Positions 1 to 6,351 of a stretch of 9,453 nt of DNA are shown here, piece by piece. This DNA comes from CAYWKL01 sp964459095. Lineage in GTDB: Bacteria; Patescibacteriota; Microgenomatia; Daviesbacterales; UBA10151. The stretch covers positions 1-9,453 of the forward strand of contig CAYWKL010000032.1 in assembly GCA_964459095.1 (NCBI GenBank), given 5' to 3'. The first letter of the stretch is position 1; every line of letters begins with the position of its first letter. A program made the translations under genes and the position numbers. Below the pieces are notes generated by a model, which saw only the letters and a list, made by a program, of their open reading frames with translations, had not been told where the DNA came from and made no database searches.

Positions 1-925
<925 letters not shown>

Positions 926-929
926 AATG

Positions 930-1007
930 TATTAAGTATTATGTAGTATGTATTATGCAAAGCTCATATTCCCATAATACGTAATACTTGCTACATACTA
1001 CATTTTT
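930..1007. repeat. Inverted pair of 7-bp repeat arrays (TATTATG-type / CATACTA-type)
   Basis: The gap between two GT-C genes consists almost wholly of heptads. On the left are TATTAAG, TATTATG, TAGTATG and TATTATG (930-957). On the right, in opposite orientation, are CATAATA, CGTAATA, CTTGCTA, CATACTA and CATTTTT (973-1007). Perfect pairings include GTATTATG 950-957 with CATAATAC 973-980, and ATGTAGTATG 941-950 with CATACTACAT 994-1003, so a branched hairpin is possible. The TAG stop of the 998-2818 gene is a repeat TAG, and the next start (925) lies just beyond the array. It is not followed by a U-tract on the minus strand, so a standard terminator is unlikely. Confidence 0.85.
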
Positions 1008-2818
1008 ATAGATCCCAATATCCCATCTACCTCCCCCATCAGAGATAGCACAACAGGATCCAATAAGACTTTAACAACTTTTCCTTCTTTAAAAAGAAAA
1101 AACTCCAAGATTTGAGATTTGACATTTGAACTTTGAGTTGTCTCCTCCCACACCCTAACATAAGCTTCATCCCACCCTGGTATAAGTGCCTGACCTTGAT
1201 TAACTAACTTCCCATAAGTTTCCTTGTCATCCTGAAGCGCAGCTGAAGGATCTAGATGAGTTTTAAGATTCTTCTCCGGCGAAGCCGGATCAAGAATGAC
1301 ATTAGAAATGGTAAGACTAAGTTTCTGATCTGGATCCTTTAAAATAACTCTATCCTCAGACTCCTCTAGTTGCCAATTTTTTGGATATAAAAATCCAATG
1401 CCCTTTTTTGAGGTAAATACGGCTGGAAAACTGCTTAAAGCTTGTTTATATACTAAATTCCCAGGATCTAAATCTAGGGCATTTTTATAATCTTTTTTAG
1501 CCTCTGCGAGCAAGCCCTGGCTTAAATAAATCTGGCCTCGCTGGAAATAAGCTTTTGAATTTGAAGGGTCAATTTTAATCATTGCTGAATAAGAGCTTAA
1601 GTTATCCTTCCACTGAACGTTTCTTTGTAAGGCAAAAAACCAACTTAATAAAAAAAAGAAAACTAGTAAAAATATAGCCAAATTCCTAAATTCAGCCTTC
1701 CAACTCCGAGTTGTCAAGCTAAATCGTAGAAACTCTGTCAAAAACAAAGCAAATCCTATACTTGCAAAAAATAGATAACGCTCAGAAAACAAAAATTCCC
1801 CTATTTTATTTATAAAAACCAAAGCAGGCAGGATTGATAAATTTATTATCAGCAAACCTAAAGCCAAAACCTTTAAGTTCTTCTTAAAAAAGTAAAAAAT
1901 AAATACTAAATTAAATACCCCTAATACACCTCCTAAAAATACCCCAAAATTAATGCTTTTAACCGGTAAAAAAAGCTGCTGGAAACTAAGAGGTAAAGGA
2001 TAAATAAGCTTTAAAATATATTTTCCATAAAAATAAAAAGCATTTAAAACCTGTTCATATCCTGATAAACCATAGTACCCCTCATACTCATACACCACTC
2101 TGCCTAAAACCTGACTCCTGATAAAAAAATATATCACTAGAGGAAAAAGAAATATTAAAAATAATTTTAAGATTTTAGATGCAATTTTGACATTTATCAA
2201 CATAACTACCAAAACCAATGGGCTTAAGAATACCGCTGTCTCCTTAGAAAGCAGTGCGAGAAATAAAAATGTAATGCTGAGTACAAATTGCGCGATTCTT
2301 GCGCTTTTTCCAAATTTTACCGCAAAAATTAAAGAGCAGATCATAAATATACTCATCAAAAGCTCAGGGACTGCTGAAATCCAATTAACAACCTCTGAAA
2401 TAATGGGGTTGATTAAAAAAATTATTGTTCCTAAAAAAGCAGGTTTCCAGGCTCCAAGCAAAATTTTAAAAAAATTATAAATAAGAATGGCCAAGATAAA
2501 AAGTAATGTTAGGTTTAAAAAATGAAATATCCACGGTTTGTCAGAAATCTGATAAGTGAGTAGATATGATATATTTTGTAATGGTCTGTAGTAGTAGCCT
2601 TTTTCAGAACACTTACCAACCAAAGCCTCACTAATACAGCCACTGAATATCTTTGGTATATTTTGTAGACTTTGTATATTGTTATTTGTTTCTACTTGCC
2701 AAACATCATCATGAACAAACCCATTAGATAGGGTATTGCCATAAAAGAGAGCTATTATTAAAGCAAAGATTAAAATCTGGACTTTTGTCTGGTTTAAATA
2801 GGTAAGATGTTTATTCAT
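998..2818 (-). CDS. GT-C family TMTC-like glycosyltransferase with TPR and PsbP-like C-terminal domain, paralog C
   Basis: 606 residues, the most diverged of the three tandem paralogs although it lies between the other two. Seen: N-terminal membrane segment about 12-30, Asp37-Asp38 in NGFVHDD followed by NNNIQS, YRPL 77-80, FHFLNL 98-103, NPIISEVVNWISA 137-149, SERYLF 345-350, and RNVQWKDN at 399-406 leading into about one TPR (421-454). These match TMTC-type O-glycosyltransferases, whose TPRs lie outside the cytoplasm. After the TPR comes a beta-rich domain (about 470-606) beginning GIGFLYPKNWQLEES, resembling PsbP/DUF1795-like folds; this last point is inference. Two repeats are coded in frame: a heptad array at SSNVKSQ and a 75-bp palindrome at about 507-531. 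This paralog lacks the loop insertion seen in the other two. The stop codon comes from the downstream heptad repeat. ATG at 2818 is chosen because it gives a short basic N-terminus; no Shine-Dalgarno precedes it. Confidence 0.85.
   Translation of the reverse strand: MNKHLTYLNQTKVQILIFALIIALFYGNTLSNGFVHDDVWQVETNNNIQSLQNIPKIFSGCISEALVGKCSEKGYYYRPLQNISYLLTYQISDKPWIFHFLNLTLLFILAILIYNFFKILLGAWKPAFLGTIIFLINPIISEVVNWISAVPELLMSIFMICSLIFAVKFGKSARIAQFVLSITFLFLALLSKETAVFLSPLVLVVMLINVKIASKILKLFLIFLFPLVIYFFIRSQVLGRVVYEYEGYYGLSGYEQVLNAFYFYGKYILKLIYPLPLSFQQLFLPVKSINFGVFLGGVLGVFNLVFIFYFFKKNLKVLALGLLIINLSILPALVFINKIGEFLFSERYLFFASIGFALFLTEFLRFSLTTRSWKAEFRNLAIFLLVFFFLLSWFFALQRNVQWKDNLSSYSAMIKIDPSNSKAYFQRGQIYLSQGLLAEAKKDYKNALDLDPGNLVYKQALSSFPAVFTSKKGIGFLYPKNWQLEESEDRVILKDPDQKLSLTISNVILDPASPEKNLKTHLDPSAALQDDKETYGKLVNQGQALIPGWDEAYVRVWEETTQSSNVKSQILEFFLFKEGKVVKVLLDPVVLSLMGEVDGILGSIKM
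1108..1142. repeat. In-frame heptad array (AGATTTG-type) inside paralog C
   Basis: Five consecutive 7-mers are seen: AGATTTG, AGATTTG, ACATTTG, AACTTTG and AGTTGTC. On the minus strand they are read as about TQSSNVKSQIL, just before the conserved LEFFLFK. The homologous place in the 2933-4999 protein has an unrelated PAPDDTGQ stretch, so this looks like a repeat acquired in a tolerant linker of the C-terminal domain. Confidence 0.7.
1226..1300. repeat. 75-bp palindromic GTCAT...ATGAC element in frame in paralog C
   Basis: The element has ends GTCATCCTGA (1226-1235) and CAAGAATGAC (1291-1300), with an internal perfect TCCGGC-GAA-GCCGGA hairpin at 1275-1289. Its 75 bp equal 25 codons, so the frame is kept. 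It encodes roughly VILDPASPEKNLKTHLDPSA and the next few residues, within the extracytoplasmic C-terminal domain. The paralogous domain at 2933-4999 is only about 9 residues shorter here, so part of the original segment was probably replaced or lost. Confidence 0.75.
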
Positions 2819-2825
2819 ACTTAGA

Positions 2826-2932
2826 AATTTTCAATTTTTAATTTGCAATTTTCATTCAAGACTTAAATTTTTAATTGTTTAAACATTGATATATTGAAAA
2901 TTCATTGTAAATTGATAATTGCTACTTGGAAA
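2826..2932. repeat. Inverted pair of AT-rich 7-bp repeat arrays (AATTTTC-type)
   Basis: The left array reads AATTTTC, AATTTTT, AATTTGC, AATTTTC (2826-2853) and then decays. On the right, TTG recurs at exactly 7-bp spacing (2905, 2912, 2919, 2926), and ATTGAAAATT (2893-2902) is the inverse of AATTTTCAAT. The arrays fill the gap between two GT-C genes and end against the TAA stop at 2933-2935. The same AATTTTC heptamer occurs in frame at 4241-4275. Confidence 0.8.
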
Positions 2933-4999
2933 TTATTCCACCTTTATTGATCTTAATATTAGATCAAACTCCTTCATCAAAGGTGAGTTTGCAGGATAAA
3001 CTAAGATATGAATCACTTTCTCTCCCTTGAAAAGGAAAAATTCTAGTTTTTGTCCTGTATCATCTGGCGCGGGATCCCAAACTCTAACAAAAGCAGAATC
3101 TACATTAGGTATTTGGGCCAAACCTTGGTTAACTAACTTTCCAAACTCAAGAGTTTGAGATTTAAGGTAATCCTCTAGACTCATGCTCGGGGTCCAACTA
3201 CCTACTTGTATTTCCACTTTAAACTGCTCATCTGGAGCCTCTATGATAACTTTTGAGTCCTCCCTAATACTCCAATGCGCTGGAAAGCTTAAAGAAAAAT
3301 TAAACTTACTTTGATAAGGAATAAATACTGTATCTCCTGCTATAGTGGCTGAAGAGGTGCTTTCTTTAATTTTAGGGATATTAGAAATTAAATTTTTAGC
3401 GCTTGTAAGATTTGGGTTTAAGTTTAGAGAATACTGATATTCATCCAGAGCTAGATCAAACTTGCCCATCTTAAGATAAACATTGCCTAAATTAAACCTG
3501 GCTTCCCAAAAATTAGGTGCTTTATCTATTGCCCTTTTATAAGAGAGCTCTGCTTCATCTAGTCTATTGCTTTTTCCAAACCAAATCCCAAGAGTATAAT
3601 TTGCCATTAAATTACTGGGTGATTTTTTAACAACATCACCAAATAAAGTTATATCATCTCTCCAAACAAAATTTCTACTAAAAGTAAGGATAAAATAAAT
3701 TAAAACCAATATCCCAAATCCCCCTAATATTAGCTTTGCACCCCGGGGGTGTGATATTCGCAATATAAGGTAGGATAGGAGCAGGCAGAAGCCAAAGGAG
3801 GCTATATAAAGGTACTTTTCTGCCATTGCCCCGCCGTGCGGAATAATATAAGAAACCGGTAGCAGGGAAATAAAAAGCCACAGTATGCAAAAAGATACTA
3901 AACTATACCTTTTGATATATTTGATAGCGAATACTACGAGGCTTAATAATAAAGCAGCGGATATTAAAACTTCCCAGTCAAATATACTCTGGTTTAAGAT
4001 TGGCTCAAGTGAGTCATAAGGAATCATAGATGAGGGAAAATCCCCTGCTAAGTTGTGGATTGCTGTCTGGTTAAGTGGAAAAATGAGCAAAAGAATATAT
4101 CTTGCAAAAACTTTAACCATTACTAGCTGTGTTAGATAAAAGCTGTAGCCTAAATAATCAGTTCGCGAAACCAAACCAAGAATAGATGTTCTCACTCCTA
4201 AAAATACTCCAACTCCTAGAAAATAAGGTAACCATTCGAGAATTTTCAATTTTAAATTTTTAATTTTCAAATTATGGAAGCAAATATCATAAAGCACTAT
4301 TAATATTGGCAAAGTTAGAGTCATTTCATAGGTAAAAAAGGCAAGGAAGGCAAAAATAATAGACACTGCATAAAGCGTCATCCTCGACCCGCTTTGCCGG
4401 AGCGAGAGCGAGGCGAGTCTGATCGAGGATCCAAACAGATATAACATAGTATGGATTCCCGCTTTCGCGGGAATGACATGGTTGGGGCGGGAATGACACA
4501 AAATGTAAAGGTAAAAACTTAAGAAAAAAAACAAACTTCCCCAGGTTTCCATTGAGGCAGAAATATAATTAATAGTTTCTGTGTGGATTGGGTGGAGACC
4601 AAAAATAAGGGCAGCAAAGAAAGCTGCAGATTTATGATTGACGATTGACGATTTACGATTTCGGAAAGTTATCAAAGCAATTCCATATACCAGCAATGTT
4701 GTGGCTAAATGAATAAGTAGAGCCTGGAGGTGATACCAGAAAGGAGTTGAACCCCATAAAGAATAATTAAATAAATAAATTATCCCGCGCACAGGTCTGA
4801 ATATTTTATCCTGAGAAGGAGGAGCTGAACCCTTTAAAACATTCCCAAGACCTTGAAAACTTTGAATATCTGGCCACTGCTCTAAAAATAAATGATCATC
4901 CCAAACAAGACCATTAGTTAGGGAATTTGAGTAAGCCAGTACGGTTAATACAACTATTACTAGTATTTGGATTTTGGTTTGTTTAATTAGCTTTAACAT
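2933..4999 (-). CDS. GT-C family TMTC-like glycosyltransferase with two TPRs and PsbP-like C-terminal domain, paralog B
   Basis: 688 residues and the most complete of the three. Seen: membrane segment about 11-25, Asp34-Asp35 in NGLVWDD, FRPVRG 67-72, WYHLQ 88-92, HPIHTETINYISA 136-148, AEKYLYIASFGF 393-404, RNFVWRDD 442-449, then two TPRs (about 464-497 and 498-531). The order and motifs match TMTC/PMT-like GT-C enzymes, expected to transfer a sugar from a lipid-phosphate carrier to secreted protein; acidic Asp34/Asp35 in the first outer loop is the likely catalytic site (family knowledge). The tail (about 560-688, starting FNFSLSFPAHWSIRED) looks like a PsbP/DUF1795-type domain (inference). 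Three repeats are read in frame, at about 113-124, 168-207 and 242-253, all in consecutive basic loops that should face the cytoplasm. It lies 90 bp after the exosortase gene, co-oriented. No Shine-Dalgarno is visible before the ATG. Confidence 0.88.
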   Translation of the reverse strand: MLKLIKQTKIQILVIVVLTVLAYSNSLTNGLVWDDHLFLEQWPDIQSFQGLGNVLKGSAPPSQDKIFRPVRGIIYLFNYSLWGSTPFWYHLQALLIHLATTLLVYGIALITFRNRKSSIVNHKSAAFFAALIFGLHPIHTETINYISASMETWGSLFFFLSFYLYILCHSRPNHVIPAKAGIHTMLYLFGSSIRLASLSLRQSGSRMTLYAVSIIFAFLAFFTYEMTLTLPILIVLYDICFHNLKIKNLKLKILEWLPYFLGVGVFLGVRTSILGLVSRTDYLGYSFYLTQLVMVKVFARYILLLIFPLNQTAIHNLAGDFPSSMIPYDSLEPILNQSIFDWEVLISAALLLSLVVFAIKYIKRYSLVSFCILWLFISLLPVSYIIPHGGAMAEKYLYIASFGFCLLLSYLILRISHPRGAKLILGGFGILVLIYFILTFSRNFVWRDDITLFGDVVKKSPSNLMANYTLGIWFGKSNRLDEAELSYKRAIDKAPNFWEARFNLGNVYLKMGKFDLALDEYQYSLNLNPNLTSAKNLISNIPKIKESTSSATIAGDTVFIPYQSKFNFSLSFPAHWSIREDSKVIIEAPDEQFKVEIQVGSWTPSMSLEDYLKSQTLEFGKLVNQGLAQIPNVDSAFVRVWDPAPDDTGQKLEFFLFKGEKVIHILVYPANSPLMKEFDLILRSIKVE
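4241..4275. repeat. In-frame heptad array (AATTTTC-type) inside paralog B
   Basis: Four exact-phase heptads (AATTTTC, AATTTTA, AATTTTT, AATTTTC) are followed by a decayed AAATTAT. On the minus strand they are read as about NLKIKNLKLKI (residues 242-253), a Lys-rich stretch in the loop after LPILIVLYDI. The heptamer is that of the intergenic array at 2826-2860. In the partial paralog at the left edge, the same loop holds a palindromic element instead. Confidence 0.8.
4376..4497. repeat. Composite palindromic repeat with ATTCCC-N8-GGGAAT hairpin, in frame (copy 2)
   Basis: Same architecture as 344-453: ATCCTCGA (4380-4387) faces TCGAGGAT (4423-4430), followed by ATTCCCGCTTTCGCGGGAAT (4455-4474) and a half-copy GCGGGAATGAC. 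The first stem here contains about 30 extra nucleotides (GC-rich, with GAGCGAGAGCGAGGCGAG), so an extra piece appears nested in this copy or lost from the other. It is translated in frame as VIPAKAGIHTMLY and neighbours, in the loop between two membrane segments. Confidence 0.85.
4629..4663. repeat. In-frame heptad array (GATTGAC-type) inside paralog B
   Basis: Period-7 units GATTTAT, GATTGAC, GATTGAC, GATTTAC and a partial GATTT are seen. On the minus strand they encode about NRKSSIVNHKSAA (113-126), between the second membrane segment and the segment preceding HPIHTE. The homologous loop in the left-edge paralog is a short KIFKNKF, so the array lengthens the loop. Confidence 0.75.
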
Positions 5000-5002
5000 A
5001 AG

Positions 5003-5090
5003 TTCTTAGGTACTAGGTTATAGGTACTAGGGACTAGTCCTAATATGCTTCTTATCTAGCGCCTAACCACAAGTGCCTAGTTCCTAGTTT
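5003..5090. repeat. Inverted pair of CTAG heptad arrays between exosortase and GT-C genes
   Basis: The left array is TTCTTAG, GTACTAG, GTTATAG, GTACTAG, GGACTAG (5003-5037). The right array is CTAGCGC, CTAACCA, CAAGTGC, CTAGTTC, CTAGTTT (5056-5090), in opposite orientation. The perfect 10-bp palindrome GGACTAGTCC lies at 5031-5040. The arrays fill the 90-bp gap and abut the TAA stop of the exosortase gene. No promoter or U-tract terminator stands out. Confidence 0.85.
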
Positions 5091-5827
5091 TATCCTTTTC
5101 TTGATATCTTAGAGATTATTTTGTCCATTGCCTCAAAAACAGCCTCCAGAACTATATCAAAATGCCTCTCTAGCCTTATAAAAACAGAACTTAACCCTCC
5201 TACAAATTTTGTTTGCCCTAACTTTCCTGTAAGCTTTCCCCAAGCTCTCCCCACCCTGCTGCCGTCTGGTGAAGGGCTTTTTGGAACTAACACAAAGCTA
5301 TATGCTATCCACCAGAAAATAAAAAGCCAGGTAATTGATAAAAGATTTGAGAAATAATCATGAAACACTACTCCTAAGCCGCGTCCGGTGTAATAGTACA
5401 TAACTACAACCAAAACAAGCCTTAAAATGTTTATTAAATATGTGCCCAAAACCCCAACAAAAAGGGCCTGGATTTTACTCCCTAGGGTGTGTTTTCCTGA
5501 CAAACCTGAAATTAAAGTAATTATTAAAAATATAAATGACTGCCATCCTATGCAATTCCAGGCTAAATATATTACCTCTACCTTCCCCTCTCTCATAAAC
5601 TCAATATAAGAAGGCCCTGCTCTTGTAGGTAAGTTTAAAAAATTAAGCAAAGCAGCTAGCACTCTCATTTCATAAGGGACTACCCAATTTTGAAAGGTTC
5701 TATAAAAATCAAAATATAATACAAAACGGGTTAAAAGATCCTGAAATGTAGTAATAAAAGGCAACAAGACCATCATTACTACCAAAATTATGAATAGATT
5801 TGATATGGTTGTACGCTCGGATCGCAT
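5090..5827 (-). CDS. Exosortase/archaeosortase-family transpeptidase
   Basis: 245-residue polytopic membrane protein. Membrane segments are seen at about 8-27, 85-110, 119-146 and 160-182, with a weaker one near 53-66. The family's three catalytic residues are in place: Cys92 in AWNCIGWQS, Arg136 in NILRLV and His156 in FHDYFSN. Exosortases cleave C-terminal tripartite signals (short motif, membrane helix, basic tail) of exported proteins, probably transferring them to a lipid or other anchor. A fitting signal ends the protein encoded at 6331-9453, two genes upstream. After the last helix there is a roughly 60-residue charged tail (183-245), longer than the core needs; its first part is encoded by an unusually GC-rich patch (5216-5284). 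ATG at 5827 follows the heptad repeat directly with no Shine-Dalgarno. I cannot assign an Xrt subclass. Confidence 0.85.
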   Translation of the reverse strand: MRSERTTISNLFIILVVMMVLLPFITTFQDLLTRFVLYFDFYRTFQNWVVPYEMRVLAALLNFLNLPTRAGPSYIEFMREGKVEVIYLAWNCIGWQSFIFLIITLISGLSGKHTLGSKIQALFVGVLGTYLINILRLVLVVVMYYYTGRGLGVVFHDYFSNLLSITWLFIFWWIAYSFVLVPKSPSPDGSRVGRAWGKLTGKLGQTKFVGGLSSVFIRLERHFDIVLEAVFEAMDKIISKISRKG

Positions 5828-5830
5828 CGC

Positions 5831-5861
5831 TAGGTTTTAGGCACTAGGTTTTAGGCACTAG
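5831..5861. repeat. TAGGTTT/TAGGCAC heptad array between four-helix and exosortase genes
   Basis: A perfect 14-bp direct duplication (TAGGTTTTAGGCAC, 5831-5844 and 5845-5858) consists of two 7-mers repeated, followed by TAG. It fills the 30-bp gap. The TAG stop of the four-helix gene (5858-5860 on the minus strand) is part of the repeat, and the exosortase ATG lies 3 bp beyond it. Confidence 0.9.
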
Positions 5862-6229
5862 TCTCTACTTCTCCTTTCCTTCAATTTTTTTATTAAACCG
5901 TTTAGCATACTCATGACTTCTGATAAGGAATTGTTTAAACGATCAAAATCAGATTCTTTTAGATAACCTATCTCCTTTGCAATAAGTAATTGAGTCTCAA
6001 GCTCAGCACCCGATGCAAAAGCAATTCTTAAAAACTGAATATATTCATTTAATGAACCCCTAGAGGAACCTTCAGCAATATTAGATGGAATAGAGGTACT
6101 TGCTCTTTGTGTTTGTGAAGTTAACCCATAAAGCTCAGATTTGGGAAAATACTTTGTAATTTTATATACTTCAACAGCTAACCTAAATGATTTTTGCCAA
6201 ACTATTAAATCTTTATAACTTTTTATCAT
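5858..6229 (-). CDS. Four-helix bundle protein (S23 / 23S rRNA intervening-sequence family)
   Basis: 123 residues, a normal length for the family (PF05635/TIGR02436). Seen: the N-terminal signature SYKDLIVWQKS, then FPKSELYGLTSQ (28-39), the diagnostic SIPSNIAEGSSR (46-57), and ELETQLLIAKEIGYL (76-90); four amphipathic helices are evident. Family members were first found in 23S rRNA intervening sequences but are often free-standing genes of unknown function. They share a fold with Avd, the accessory protein of diversity-generating retroelements. No rRNA or reverse transcriptase lies in this window, so neither role can be assigned. The gene sits between the kelch-like protein and the exosortase, all co-oriented, with only a 30-bp repeat gap downstream. 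ATG at 6229 fits the family N-terminus. The last residues (RSRD) and the TAG stop run into the downstream heptad repeat. Confidence 0.93.
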   Translation of the reverse strand: MIKSYKDLIVWQKSFRLAVEVYKITKYFPKSELYGLTSQTQRASTSIPSNIAEGSSRGSLNEYIQFLRIAFASGAELETQLLIAKEIGYLKESDFDRLNNSLSEVMSMLNGLIKKLKERRSRD

Positions 6230-6232
6230 AAT

Positions 6233-6351
6233 AAATAGGTTTTAGGTTTTAGGTACTAGGTTACTAGTTTACTAACACCTAGTGCCTAGTTCCTAGTGCC
6301 TCTTTTTAGTGCCTAGTCCCTTTCTAATCCCTAGTCCCTAGTACCTAGTCC
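6233..6351. repeat. Long CTAG heptad array, two opposed halves
   Basis: About 17 consecutive 7-mers. The left half contains AAATAGG, TTTTAGG, TTTTAGG, TACTAGG. The right half contains GTGCCTA, GTTCCTA, and finally CTAGTCC, CTAGTAC, CTAGTCC (6331-6351). ACTAGGT (6255-6261) pairs with ACCTAGT (6277-6283). The array fills the 101-bp gap before the four-helix gene and extends into the kelch-like gene, supplying codons for GLGTRD and the TAG stop. CTAG every 7 bp puts a TAG in all three frames on both strands within 21 bp. Confidence 0.9.

Noticed and set aside
930..1007. Rho-independent terminator between GT-C genes
   Set aside because: Pairing exists, but the stem is AT-rich with bulges and no U-tract follows on the minus strand; it is better described as opposed heptad arrays.
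2187..2480. 97-codon open frame on the plus strand
   Set aside because: Lies antisense within the well-supported GT-C gene 998-2818; no recognisable protein features.
3678..3890. 70-codon open frame on the minus strand
   Set aside because: Wrong frame inside the GT-C gene at 2933-4999; composition not protein-like and no start context.
5121..5609. Two short plus-strand open frames (5121-5357, 5427-5609)
   Set aside because: Antisense to the exosortase gene, whose catalytic motifs are intact; no support for coding.
5858..6229. 23S rRNA intervening sequence
   Set aside because: The protein family fits, but no rRNA sequence flanks the gene.
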